Shown here: positions 9,438 to 17,066 of the stretch, in pieces
How positions within the stretch are numbered: position 1 is the stretch's first letter
Layout: the number at the start of each line of letters is the position of its first letter
From: Pantoea dispersa
Lineage (GTDB): Bacteria; Pseudomonadota; Gammaproteobacteria; Enterobacterales; Enterobacteriaceae
Assembly (NCBI RefSeq): GCF_014155765.1
Contig: NZ_SCKT01000001.1
Location: 248,001 to 312,000, forward strand
DNA: 64,000 nucleotides
Direction of reading: 5' to 3'
Notes under the pieces: model-generated
The model's database searches: none
What the model saw: the letters and a program-made list of their open reading frames with translations, nothing else
Told to the model about the DNA's origin: nothing
Program-made: the position numbers and the translations under genes

Positions 9438-10865
9438 TCACTGAGGGTAAACCGAGTCGGCCAGTTTCCCGCGTCGATCAAAGCGACGTGCGGCCAGCCA
9501 CAGCAATGCGGTAACAAACCAGCCGATGATCCATGACACATCATTGCCGGCAAAAATCCACGTCAGGGAACCATGATGCAGCGGGTTATCAATGAACGGC
9601 AGCTGTACCAGCACCCCGAGGAAGTAGATGATAATGCCGGCCCAGTTCCAGCGACCGTAGCGGCCATCCGGTTGCGACAGCGCGGGCACATCGACTTTCC
9701 CTTTGGTAATCAGATAAAAATCCGTCAGGCTGATGGCGCTCCACGGCACAAAAAAGGCCAGCAGGAACAGCAGGAAGTGGGTAAATGATTTGAGAAACGC
9801 CGGTTCGCTGAGCAGCGCAATGATGCAGGAGAGCGTCACCATCAGCACTACAAACAGGATACGTCCGCCACGGCTGATCGCGGTTTGCTGGCGAAAACCG
9901 GACACAATGGTGGTCAGCGACATAAAGCTGCCGTAGGCATTGAGCGTGGTGAAGGTGATTTTGCCAAAACAGATGGCGAAGTAGATAACCATCGCCATGG
10001 TGGCGCTGCTGCCCAGCCCGACGATATAGCCCACTTCATTACCGGAGAACGCTTTACCCGCAATCGCTGCTACAATGACGCCCAGCGTCATGGATGCCTG
10101 CGTGCCCAGCACGGTGCCAAAAAACACCGAACTGAACAGCTTTTTCGCAGAGACATCCACCGGCAGATAGCGCGAGTAGTCCGACACATAAGGGCAAAAC
10201 GCAATCTGCCATGACGAGGAGAGCGATACCGCCAGCAGAAAACTGGCAACGCTGAAGTGCTGATTTTGCCAGACGGCCGCTAAATCGTGGCTGGAGAGCA
10301 GGGTGATGAACAGGTAAACAAAGGCCAGCACGCCTATGACGCTAGCCACTTTGCCGAGTTTATGAATCACCCGATAGCCGAGCACCGCAATCACAATGAT
10401 GATGGCGCTGAAGATGATCATGCCGGCTGCATTGCTGACGTTGACCAGCTTCGCCAGCGCCTGGCCGGCCAGTACCGTGCCGCTGGCCGAGAAGCCCACA
10501 TACATAATGCACACCAGCACCAGCGGGATCACCGCGCCAAACACGCCAAACTGCATACGGCTGGTGATCATCTGCGGCAGGCCAAGTCGCGGGCCCTGAA
10601 TCGCGTGCAGCGACATGATGGCCGCGCCGACGATCTGTCCCACCAGTAGACCGACAATCGACCACACAACATCGCCACCCAGCACCACCGCCAGCGCACC
10701 GGTAACAATGGCGGTAATCTGCAAATTGCCACCAAACCACAACGTGAACTGGCTGAACGGATGCCCGTGACGCTCGCTGAGCGGGATGTAATCAATGGAA
10801 CGTGTTTCTGACAGGCGCTGTTTCTCTGCACCTGAATAATCTGCGGCAGGTATCTGAGCGGACAT
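9438..10865 (-). CDS. NCS1 family purine/cytosine permease
   Basis: A 475-residue, about 12-helix transporter of the nucleobase:cation symporter-1 family. Diagnostic segments are the N-terminal region with WFGGNLQ followed by a G-rich helix, and IQGPRLGLPQMITSRMQFG, the family signature around residues 95-115. It imports a nucleobase or a related compound such as allantoin, hydantoin or thiamine precursor with a cation; the sequence alone does not fix the substrate. With rihB-nupX, hpxO, guaD and an NCS2 permease also in the window, a purine or pyrimidine is most likely (inference). A perfect 18-bp palindrome lies 77 bases before the start codon. Confidence 0.85.
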   Translation of the reverse strand: MSAQIPAADYSGAEKQRLSETRSIDYIPLSERHGHPFSQFTLWFGGNLQITAIVTGALAVVLGGDVVWSIVGLLVGQIVGAAIMSLHAIQGPRLGLPQMITSRMQFGVFGAVIPLVLVCIMYVGFSASGTVLAGQALAKLVNVSNAAGMIIFSAIIIVIAVLGYRVIHKLGKVASVIGVLAFVYLFITLLSSHDLAAVWQNQHFSVASFLLAVSLSSSWQIAFCPYVSDYSRYLPVDVSAKKLFSSVFFGTVLGTQASMTLGVIVAAIAGKAFSGNEVGYIVGLGSSATMAMVIYFAICFGKITFTTLNAYGSFMSLTTIVSGFRQQTAISRGGRILFVVLMVTLSCIIALLSEPAFLKSFTHFLLFLLAFFVPWSAISLTDFYLITKGKVDVPALSQPDGRYGRWNWAGIIIYFLGVLVQLPFIDNPLHHGSLTWIFAGNDVSWIIGWFVTALLWLAARRFDRRGKLADSVYPQ

Positions 10866-10941
10866 AGTTTCCTCGCTGGAACGGCTAAAGGTGGTTAGTC
10901 ATTGATTTTTCTTGTTAGTCAGTGGTAAATGTCACGAAACA

Positions 10942-10959
10942 TACATGTATATACATGTA
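10942..10959. promoter_or_regulatory. 18-bp perfect palindrome, putative operator of NCS1 permease
   Basis: The sequence TACATGTATATACATGTA equals its own reverse complement. It lies in the 275-bp divergent spacer between the permease and the GNAT gene, 77-94 bases upstream of the permease start, and is bracketed by two direct GTCACGA repeats (10931-10937 and 10968-10974). The symmetry fits a dimeric regulator; which one is unknown. Confidence 0.55.
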
Positions 10960-11140
10960 GCGATATTGTCACGAGGTTGATGAGGTTACAAGCTGACCGG
11001 TCATTGGAAATTGTGATGACGCTGGCAATGTTGTCCGTTAATGTCAGGAGCCTGGCCGGTAACGGACGCGCACAAAGGCGATGATGCGCTAACTACAGAC
11101 CCACTAACTGTGGCGATCAGGACAACCCGGGGAGGGAATC

Positions 11141-11671
11141 ATGCAGGCAGTGATTGAAACAGAACGCTTACGACTGGAACCCTTTGCGCTAAGCCACCTC
11201 GCCGGCTTGCGCGCGATGGATGATGACCCGGAAATCATGCGTTATATCAATGAGGGACAGGTGAAGAGCGAGGACGAGACGCTGGCGACCATTGAGCGCG
11301 TGCAGCAACGCTGGCAGCGCTATGGTTTTTCCTGGTGGGCGCTGCGCGAGAAGAGCAGCGATGACATCGTCGGAGCGGCTTGTCTGCAGCATCTGGCCCA
11401 TCAGGAACAGGCGCCGCTGGAAATTGGCTGGCGACTGTTGCGCAGCAGTCAGGGGAAAGGATATGCCACCGAAGCCGCCACGGCGATTGTGCAGTTTGCT
11501 ACCGGGCAGATTGGCGTGGATTATCTGGTGGCGGTGGCACATCCGGAAAACCTTGCATCCCATCGGGTGATGCAGCGGCTGGGTATGCGCTATCGCGGTA
11601 TCGAGCAGCATTACGACCAGCCCTGTGTGGTTTATGAACTGGATATGAAGAGTGCCCCAGCGCATTCATGA
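11141..11671 (+). CDS. GNAT family N-acetyltransferase (RimJ/RimL-like)
   Basis: A 176-residue acetyl-CoA dependent acetyltransferase. It has the RimJ/L type opening ETERLRLEPF and the acetyl-CoA binding motif A region WRLLRSSQGKGYATEA (about residues 97-112), followed by VAVAHPENLASHRVMQRLGM, the motif B region in which neighbouring residues contact the cofactor. The ATG has GGAGG seven bases upstream. It is probably monocistronic and ends before a dispersed-type hairpin repeat. The acceptor could be a ribosomal protein, another amine or a small molecule. Confidence 0.85.
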   Translation: MQAVIETERLRLEPFALSHLAGLRAMDDDPEIMRYINEGQVKSEDETLATIERVQQRWQRYGFSWWALREKSSDDIVGAACLQHLAHQEQAPLEIGWRLLRSSQGKGYATEAATAIVQFATGQIGVDYLVAVAHPENLASHRVMQRLGMRYRGIEQHYDQPCVVYELDMKSAPAHS

Positions 11672-11691
11672 GGCAGGGCGCGCACCTCTGG

Positions 11692-11729
11692 TAGCGGCGC
11701 GATTTATCACGCAATAAATTGCGCCGCTA
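11692..11729. repeat. REP-like 16-bp hairpin element
   Basis: Arms at 11692-11707 (starting TAGCGGCGCGATTTAT) and 11714-11729 are complementary over 16 bp with one mismatch that becomes a G-U pair in RNA, around a 6-base loop. It lies between the GNAT gene and the convergent hydrolase gene, where it could also stop transcription from both sides. The form resembles dispersed intergenic hairpins of Erwiniaceae; copy number in the genome is not visible here. Confidence 0.6.
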
Positions 11730-11756
11730 TCAAACATGCACCCGGTAAGGGTGCGC

Positions 11757-12536
11757 TCAATACCCTGGTACGTGCGCGGCTTTCATGATCAGATTTGCCA
11801 CCGCCTGCGGCTGGGAAATCAGCGACACATGGCTGGCCTTGAGTTCGATGGTCTGCGCATGCATGCGTTTCGCCATAAAGCGCTGCAGATCCGGATTGAT
11901 AGTGTGATCCTCCGTAGACACCGCATACCAGCTCGGTTTGCTATGCCAGGCCGCCACGCTGGTTTTCGCCTGGGTAATGGCTTTACCCATCGGCTGCTGA
12001 ACGGCGTAATAAGCCCGCGCTTCGCTTTCTGGCAGATCGCCGGCAAAGTCGTGGATAAACGCCTGTTCACTGAGCGCGCCAAAACCGTCGTCACGCCACT
12101 TCAGGCCAGCGGCAACCGGTGCTGCAGGGAACTTTTTGGTGAGCGCCGGATAATCTTCACCGGCCTCCGGCGCGCGCGCCGCGATGTACACCAGCCCCTT
12201 CACTTCAGGTTCATCGCCCGCCTGGCTGATAACCATGCCGCCATAAGAGTGCGCAACCAGAATCACCGGTCCGTTCTGCTGTGCCAGCGCGCGTTTCACC
12301 GCCGCCACGTCATCATTCAGCGACGTCGTTGGGTTTTGTACCGCGGTGACGTGCAGACCTTTCGCCTGCAACAGTGGGATGACTTTGCCCCAGCTGGAGC
12401 CATCAGCGTACAGGCCATGGACCAGCACAATATTTTTTACTTCCTGCGGCGCGGCAGCGCTGTCGGCGTGCGCCAGTCCGGCACTCAGGGCAGAGATTAC
12501 CAGCGCCGTCAGCGCCGTGATTTTGCGTAATGTCAT
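11757..12536 (-). CDS. Exported alpha/beta hydrolase
   Basis: A 259-residue serine hydrolase with a signal peptide (residues 1-24, cleavage probably after AHA). The alpha/beta fold landmarks are VLVHGLYADGSSW (oxyanion loop, about residue 40), the nucleophile elbow HSYGG with Ser97, the acid Asp210 in STEDHTINPD and the base His236 in ASHVSLISQP. This arrangement resembles the plant salicylate/jasmonate methyl esterase and hydroxynitrile lyase branch, common in bacteria as uncharacterised exported hydrolases. The natural ester substrate is unknown. It is divergent from the DUF1275 gene, with a 228-bp spacer. Confidence 0.8.
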   Translation of the reverse strand: MTLRKITALTALVISALSAGLAHADSAAAPQEVKNIVLVHGLYADGSSWGKVIPLLQAKGLHVTAVQNPTTSLNDDVAAVKRALAQQNGPVILVAHSYGGMVISQAGDEPEVKGLVYIAARAPEAGEDYPALTKKFPAAPVAAGLKWRDDGFGALSEQAFIHDFAGDLPESEARAYYAVQQPMGKAITQAKTSVAAWHSKPSWYAVSTEDHTINPDLQRFMAKRMHAQTIELKASHVSLISQPQAVANLIMKAAHVPGY

Positions 12537-12690
12537 GATCGGTCCTCATAATTAATCGGGGTTCATGCACCACTGTAAGCGCCGGGGACCAAAATTCCGC
12601 TGACGTGGAAATGACAAAAAAATGACAGCGACACAATGTGGCAGCGGAGGATTTAAAAGTAATAAAAGCAGAGGATTAGCCGTGAGTCGG

Positions 12691-12707
12691 AGCATAGCCG
12701 CTATGCT
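12691..12707. promoter_or_regulatory. 17-bp palindrome upstream of DUF1275 gene
   Basis: AGCATAGC (12691-12698) and GCTATGCT (12700-12707) form a perfect inverted repeat with one central base, in the hydrolase/DUF1275 divergent spacer. It is a possible operator; no regulator gene is adjacent. Confidence 0.35.
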
Positions 12708-12764
12708 TGATAAGGATGAGACCCGACCAACCCGAGAATCTCTCAAAGGAGTGCTGAATAGATT

Positions 12765-13496
12765 ATGCTGTTGCGCAAGAAGAAAATCCGCTCTCACAGC
12801 GAAGATCGCCTGCTGGCGTTAACGCTGGCCACCACGGCCGGTATCCTCAACGCCATGGCGTTTGGCGCATTCGGTTTTTTCCCTTCCCATATGACCGGCA
12901 ATACCTCGCAAATTTCGGCAGAGGTAAATGGTTCTGACCTGCACGATCTGCTGTTTCTGGCCGTGCTGATTTTTGCTTTTGTCTGCGGTGCCATGCTGGC
13001 GCGTTTGACGGTAGCTTACGGCCTGAAGCGGAATCTGCGCACCATTTACTGTCTGGTGCTGCTGGCCGAGGGTATTTTCCTGCTGCTGACCTCCCTGGTA
13101 GAAATCCTGTGGTATTCCGAACGAAACAACGGCGAAATACTGGTTACGCTGAGTCTGCTGATGGGCATCCATAACTCAACCTCGACCCAGCTTTCCTCCG
13201 GTCGCGTTCGCTCCACGCACGTGACCGGCACACTGACCGACGCCGGCATCGCGTTAGGCTCCTGGCTGCGCGCATCCTTCAGTCAAAGCGAGGCTGCCGA
13301 TCGCGATGGCCACCGAACCGTACTTTTTACTCACCTGGTTACGATCTTCTCATTTCTGTCCGGCTGCGTTGTCGGTTACCTGTTGTTCAGACACCTTGGA
13401 TTTGAAGCGATGGCGGGGTTGGGCATTGTGCTGGCGCTGATCGCCGTCGGTGGCATCGCCAGAACCCTGCATTTAACCGGCATGCGATTTTGGTAA
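12765..13496 (+). CDS. DUF1275 (YoaK-type) membrane protein
   Basis: A 243-residue inner-membrane protein with about six hydrophobic segments. The DUF1275 hallmarks are present: an early small-residue-rich helix, then FFPSHMTGN (about residues 40-48), and later STHVTGTLTDAG with a second TG motif. The function of this family is not established; a transport role is often assumed. AAGGAG lies 13 bases before the ATG, a slightly long spacing, but no better in-frame start is seen. Confidence 0.8.
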   Translation: MLLRKKKIRSHSEDRLLALTLATTAGILNAMAFGAFGFFPSHMTGNTSQISAEVNGSDLHDLLFLAVLIFAFVCGAMLARLTVAYGLKRNLRTIYCLVLLAEGIFLLLTSLVEILWYSERNNGEILVTLSLLMGIHNSTSTQLSSGRVRSTHVTGTLTDAGIALGSWLRASFSQSEAADRDGHRTVLFTHLVTIFSFLSGCVVGYLLFRHLGFEAMAGLGIVLALIAVGGIARTLHLTGMRFW

Positions 13497-13534
13497 CACC
13501 GACGGAGAGTTTTCCGAATTGAAGCCGATGGAGT

Positions 13535-13612
13535 AAGTGCACATGAATACTACTTATTGCTGGTATTCATGTGCACTTGAAAGTGCAGGGCAAATCATGT
13601 ACACATGAATAC
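13535..13612. promoter_or_regulatory. Triple operator array of the AbiE-type locus
   Basis: AAGTGCACATGAATAC at 13535-13550 and its exact reverse complement at 13563-13578 form a perfect 16-bp inverted repeat with a 12-base spacer. A third copy, GTACACATGAATAC at 13599-13612, matches the first in 13 of 14 positions. They end 30 bases before the antitoxin start and overlap the expected promoter (a TATAAA lies at 13615-13620). Known AbiEi antitoxins repress their own operon by binding inverted repeats cooperatively, so these are very probably its operators. Confidence 0.8.
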
Positions 13613-13642
13613 CCTATAAATGTGGTTTTCCCGTAGACTTAT

Positions 13643-14197
13643 ATGAACAAAATGACGGCAATCGAGCGGCTTAATGCGTTTGACAGGCAGGGGCGCTATG
13701 TCTTTGCTGTGCGTGATTTAGCCAAAGTCTTTTATGACGACAGTGACAAGGCTTTCAATGCTGGCCTGAACCGTCTGGTGAAGGACGGCATCCTGCAGCG
13801 CGCAAGCCGTGGCGTCTATGTTTACGCCTATGCGAGAAGTAAAGACGCTTACACGCTGGAAAGAATCGTACAGACGTTGCGCAGAGGAGAATACAACTAC
13901 CTGAGCCTGGAATCGGCGTTATCGGCTTACGGTGTAATTTCACAAATCCCGATGGGGCGTCTTACCGTTATGACCACGGGCCGTTCTGAAGAACACATTA
14001 CGCCTTATGGCGTGATCGAATTCACGCATACCAAACGATCGCCTGAACAAATTTTGCAGGACACCATTTTGGGCGAGTCACCTTTGCGCCTGGCAACCAA
14101 AAAAGCCGCACTGCGCGATTTACGTCGGGTGGGGCGTAATACGCATCTGATTGATGAGGCGGAAACGAACGATGAATCAGAAAGTCAGTTTCACTGA
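13643..14197 (+). CDS. abiEi: AbiEi-type antitoxin / autoregulator (type IV TA)
   Basis: A 184-residue protein with an N-terminal winged-helix region (about residues 20-65, including LNRLVKDGILQRASRGVY) followed by the AbiEi C-terminal domain with YLSLESALSAYGVISQIP and the conserved TTGRS segment. In the studied systems the N-terminal domain represses the operon and the C-terminal domain counteracts the toxin without binding it directly. Here it is followed immediately by the AbiEii toxin gene, whose start overlaps its end by 26 bases, and preceded by three operator repeats. Base composition is lower in GC than the flanks, consistent with horizontal acquisition. Confidence 0.85.
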   Translation: MNKMTAIERLNAFDRQGRYVFAVRDLAKVFYDDSDKAFNAGLNRLVKDGILQRASRGVYVYAYARSKDAYTLERIVQTLRRGEYNYLSLESALSAYGVISQIPMGRLTVMTTGRSEEHITPYGVIEFTHTKRSPEQILQDTILGESPLRLATKKAALRDLRRVGRNTHLIDEAETNDESESQFH

Positions 14198-15089
14198 ACT
14201 GGTCGCTAAGGCCATGGCTTCAGCGCAACTCGAGGGTATGCGTAACGTAGTGGAAAAAGAGCTTTTACACTACGACATCCTTTACTGTCTGGATAAAGCG
14301 GGTCTGCTGCAAAATCTGACGTTTCAGGGCGGTACCTCTTTGCGGCTATGTTATGACGGCAATCGGTTTAGCGAGGACCTGGATTTCGCCGGCGGCATCA
14401 ATTTTTCCGGTGCAGATTTAAAAAACATGAAGGTCTGTATCGAAGACTATCTCGGCACGCGTTACGGTTTAGAAGTTACGGTCAAAGAGCCGGCAGAACT
14501 TCGCCGCCAGCCGGGCTATGAAGAGATCAGAGTCGATAAATGGCAGGTCTCCGTGACGACGGCACCCGAAAAACGCGATATGCCTAAGCAACGCATCAAG
14601 GTCGAAGTTGCTAATATTCCCGCTTACAGTCGCAAACCGTTACCGCTGAGCCGCAATTATCCGGTGTTGCCGGATGGCTACAGCGATACGCTGGTGATGT
14701 GTGAAAGTCTCGACGAGATCATGAGTGACAAGCTCATTTCCCTGGTTGCGACCACCAAATACCTTCGTTACCGCGATGTCTGGGATTTACCCTGGCTGAT
14801 GCAGCAAGGCGCTGCGTATGATGTGGGCTGGATTCGGCAAAAAATCGAGGATTACCGGATTCCTGACTATGAAAAGTTATTAAAACAGCGACTGGCTGGT
14901 ATCGAAAACATCGTCAAAGACGGACGTTTTTACAACGAAATGCGCCGTTTTATACCCCAGCAGGTATTTGCCAGAACGCTGGGGCGTGCAGAATTTACCG
15001 ATTACATCGCCGAACGTTTGACCTCGCTGTTGCAAAGATTGCAGCGAGATTTAGCAGGAAAACGGCCCGATGACGCCTTCAGAATGTAA
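14172..15089 (+). CDS. abiEii: AbiEii-type nucleotidyltransferase toxin
   Basis: A 305-residue member of the DUF1814/AbiEii family, nucleotidyltransferases that arrest growth, giving abortive infection against phage in characterised cases. Motif I is intact: FQGGTSLRLCYDG at about 51-63 and FSEDLDFAG at 66-74 with the metal-binding S-x-D-x-D pattern; a later D-K-L-x-S segment is also typical. An ATG at 14151 is in frame, but the one at 14172 gives the normal family N-terminus and a shorter overlap with the antitoxin. All catalytic motifs look functional. Whether this copy is antiviral or a plasmid/chromosome-maintenance module is unknown. Confidence 0.85.
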   Translation: MNQKVSFTELVAKAMASAQLEGMRNVVEKELLHYDILYCLDKAGLLQNLTFQGGTSLRLCYDGNRFSEDLDFAGGINFSGADLKNMKVCIEDYLGTRYGLEVTVKEPAELRRQPGYEEIRVDKWQVSVTTAPEKRDMPKQRIKVEVANIPAYSRKPLPLSRNYPVLPDGYSDTLVMCESLDEIMSDKLISLVATTKYLRYRDVWDLPWLMQQGAAYDVGWIRQKIEDYRIPDYEKLLKQRLAGIENIVKDGRFYNEMRRFIPQQVFARTLGRAEFTDYIAERLTSLLQRLQRDLAGKRPDDAFRM

Positions 15090-15260
15090 CAGCGACAGTT
15101 GGCCCGGCGTGCAGAGGAGATAAAAGAGCAGGGGGACGGGCGCTGTCAAGCCGGCTGCACGCTCAGGAAGCGGATTTTTTTGTTAATTTGCCGTCTGGTT
15201 TTCTCACAGGCGCTATAACTTACTATTCCTGCTTCAACAAACTGCTGATGAGGTAAAACA

Positions 15261-15788
15261 ATGGATAACACCATGATAACGGATGAATTTTCCAAAGATT
15301 TGTCTGCGTTTGTCGGGACGCATTTTGTTTATACCTATGATAATGGCTGGAAATATGAGTGGTACGCGCGCAACGCAACAACCTGTGATTATCGTATCCA
15401 TCAGGGATTGGTTGGTGGCCGTTGGGTGACCAACCAAAGTATGAATGCGGTGCAGTTCGCACCGGGCATTTATAAAGTCGACTGGCACGAGCCGACCGGC
15501 ACCTGCGTCAGTCTGCTGTTTGATATCAACCGCAAGGTGATTCACGGCACCATCTTTTTCCCGCAGTGGATTGCCGGCGAAGGACAGCATCCGGAAAAAA
15601 CCATCTGCTATCAGAATGAATTTATCGAAGATATGCATCGTTTCCGTGATGAAGGGCCAGCGTATCCGTACGTGGTGATTCCTGAGTTTGCCAAAGTGAC
15701 CTACATGAAGAATGAAGGTCCGGATAATGATGCCGTAATCAACATGCCGCCGGGACAAATGCCGGAAGATTATTTTAAAGATAAATGA
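15261..15788 (+). CDS. padC: Phenolic acid decarboxylase
   Basis: A 175-residue cytoplasmic enzyme that decarboxylates p-coumaric, ferulic and caffeic acids to vinyl phenols without a cofactor. It is a close match to the PAD family in length and sequence: FVGTHFVYTYDNGWKYEWY carries the tyrosine pair (Tyr24, Tyr26), Arg54 is in GGRWVTNQ and the catalytic Glu77 in DWHEPTG. These four positions line up with Tyr11, Tyr13, Arg41 and Glu64 of the Bacillus enzyme. GAGG lies 8 bases before the ATG. No PadR regulator or hydroxycinnamate transporter is adjacent. It suggests contact with plant cell-wall phenolics. Confidence 0.93.
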   Translation: MDNTMITDEFSKDLSAFVGTHFVYTYDNGWKYEWYARNATTCDYRIHQGLVGGRWVTNQSMNAVQFAPGIYKVDWHEPTGTCVSLLFDINRKVIHGTIFFPQWIAGEGQHPEKTICYQNEFIEDMHRFRDEGPAYPYVVIPEFAKVTYMKNEGPDNDAVINMPPGQMPEDYFKDK

Positions 15789-15870
15789 GGGTGGCAATCC
15801 GCTGACGGCGCCGGGTTCGGTCGCCATGAATGGCGCCCCTGCGATTGTGCAGTGCGGAGTGGCATTGCAA

Positions 15871-15890
15871 GGTGCGCATTGATGCGCACC
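15871..15890. repeat. GGTGCGCAT palindrome, copy 1
   Basis: GGTGCGCATTGATGCGCACC is a perfect hairpin, 9-bp arms with a 2-base centre. The first 9 bases equal the start of the E. coli dif XerC half-site. The context of this copy differs from copies 2 and 3. Confidence 0.75.
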
Positions 15891-16026
15891 TGGATGACAT
15901 CGCCATATTCAGCAAACAGACCGATCGCGCTACGTGAAATCTGACAAAAGCGCTGAGGGATAACCGGGAAATTTTCACGTAGCGTTGTCATGCTGGATGA
16001 GCTAAAGACATGGAAAGCCACCGGGC

Positions 16027-16091
16027 GAAGCTAACCGGGTATTCAGTTGTAGGGTGCGCATTGATGCGCACCAGGATATCGCCATGGTGTC
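16027..16091. repeat. 65-bp repeat block A with palindrome copy 2
   Basis: It starts GAAGCTAACCGGG and contains the same 20-bp palindrome at 16053-16072. It matches block B nearly throughout, with a few scattered substitutions. Confidence 0.8.
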
Positions 16092-16132
16092 GCGTGATTC
16101 GTTGTCATTGTGGATGAGCGAAAGAGATAGCT

Positions 16133-16197
16133 GAAGCTAACCGGGCAGTCTGTTGTAGGGTGCGCATTGATGCGCACCAGGATAACGCCGTGGTGTC
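16133..16197. repeat. 65-bp repeat block B with palindrome copy 3
   Basis: Second copy of the block, with the 20-bp palindrome at 16159-16178, exactly 106 bp after block A. Short segments like GTTGTCAT-GGATGAGC upstream of each block (from 15984 and 16101) are also shared, so the unit may be longer but diverged. Confidence 0.8.
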
Positions 16198-16295
16198 CAT
16201 CAAACAGACCGGTGGGATAAGTGGAATGCGTTGTAGGCCTGGTAAGAGGCGTGAAGGGCGAAACTGAAGGATTGAGATACGTGATCAGATACCTT

Positions 16296-16323
16296 ATTTA
16301 ACATAATATACATTATGCGCCAT
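16296..16323 (-). other. dif: Chromosomal dif site (XerC/XerD recombination)
   Basis: Read on the minus strand this 28-bp site consists of an 11-bp XerC arm ATGGCGCATAA (16323-16313), a 6-bp centre TGTATA (16312-16307) and an 11-bp XerD arm TTATGTTAAAT (16306-16296). The E. coli dif site is identical in 25 of 28 positions; only the three outermost bases of the XerC arm differ. A perfect inverted repeat, GTGATCA (16281-16287) and TGATCAC (16325-16331), flanks it. XerCD with FtsK resolves chromosome dimers here at division. The surrounding genes belong to the terminus region in E. coli, which supports the call. Confidence 0.93.
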
Positions 16324-16510
16324 TTGATCACAGGGGCAAAGCTGACCAGGCCGCTTTAGGCTACCTGCTGAAAATTCTGAAATACCTGTATAAATTCTGC
16401 AAGCATTGCCGTGAGTTCATGCTTCAAACTTTGCTTCCCTGAGCTTGTGTCGGCTCCACTGAACATACTCTGATCACCTGCAATAAGATTCCATTTGAAA
16501 GCGGCAATAC

Positions 16511-17026
16511 GTGCTGATCGCCAACGCCGGTATCTCGCAGCCGGAAACGGTGACGGCGGACGAATGGACCAGTGATATTTCTGAGCAAATCGTGATGACC
16601 AACATCCTCGGTGTGATTCGCGTCACCGCCGCGTTTTTGCCGCTGCTGCGCCGTCAGCCGCAGGCCACGCTGATGGCAACCAGTTCCGAGCTGGCCTTCA
16701 TGCCGCTGGCCAGTTTTCCCACCTACTGCGCCAGCAAAGCCTTTCTGCATTCCTGGCTGGTTTCGCTGCGTCATCAGCTGCGTAATACCCCGGTCGAGGT
16801 GCTGGAAATGCTGCCGCCGTATTTACAGACGGCGCTGACCGGTAATCAACAGCTCAGCGATCCCCGCGCCATGCCGCTGGACGACTATATCGCGCAGATT
16901 CTGCAGATGCTGGAAAATGGCCCGGTCGCGCGCGGCGAACTGCTGCTGGAGCGTGACCATGCGCGGCGCTGGGCCGAACGCGACGGCAATTTTGACGCCA
17001 TATTTGACATGATGAACCCGCGCTAA
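16511..17026 (+). pseudogene. 5'-truncated short-chain dehydrogenase/reductase
   Basis: The frame encodes the C-terminal 170 or so residues of a classical SDR. It begins abruptly at the NAG motif (ANAGISQPETV), keeps the catalytic serine region ATSSELAF and Y-C-A-S-K, and ends normally. The Rossmann cofactor loop TGxxxGxG and the first 70-80 residues are absent, and the frame upstream closes with TGA at 16496-16498. Without the nucleotide-binding half it should be inactive. The break lies less than 190 bp from dif, suggesting a deletion or insertion at the terminus removed the 5' part. Confidence 0.75.
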
Positions 17027-17066
17027 TCCGCTTTGATCCGGTGCGCCCTGCAGCGCACCGGATCTA

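Larger units (their letters stand above)
15789..16510. other. 722-bp non-coding stretch with repeats and dif
   Basis: No gene is supported. From left to right it holds a hairpin CGCCAT-GA-ATGGCG (15822-15835), three 20-bp palindromes, two 65-bp homologous blocks (16027-16091 and 16133-16197, offset exactly 106 bp), the dif site at 16296-16323, and then about 180 bases without recognisable structure that run into a truncated SDR frame. Confidence 0.7.

Noticed and set aside
13643-15089. Prophage or integrative element around the AbiE genes
   Set aside because: No integrase, transposase, attachment repeats or phage structural genes are visible nearby.
15234-15827. 197-codon frame antisense to padC
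   Set aside because: It is the mirror of a strongly conserved enzyme gene and has no domain of its own.
15871-16197. CRISPR array
   Set aside because: Only two or three repeats, unequal spacing, palindromic units and no cas genes.
16424-16774. 116-codon minus-strand frame over the truncated SDR
   Set aside because: Shadow of the SDR codons; the plus-strand product is clearly homologous to a known family.
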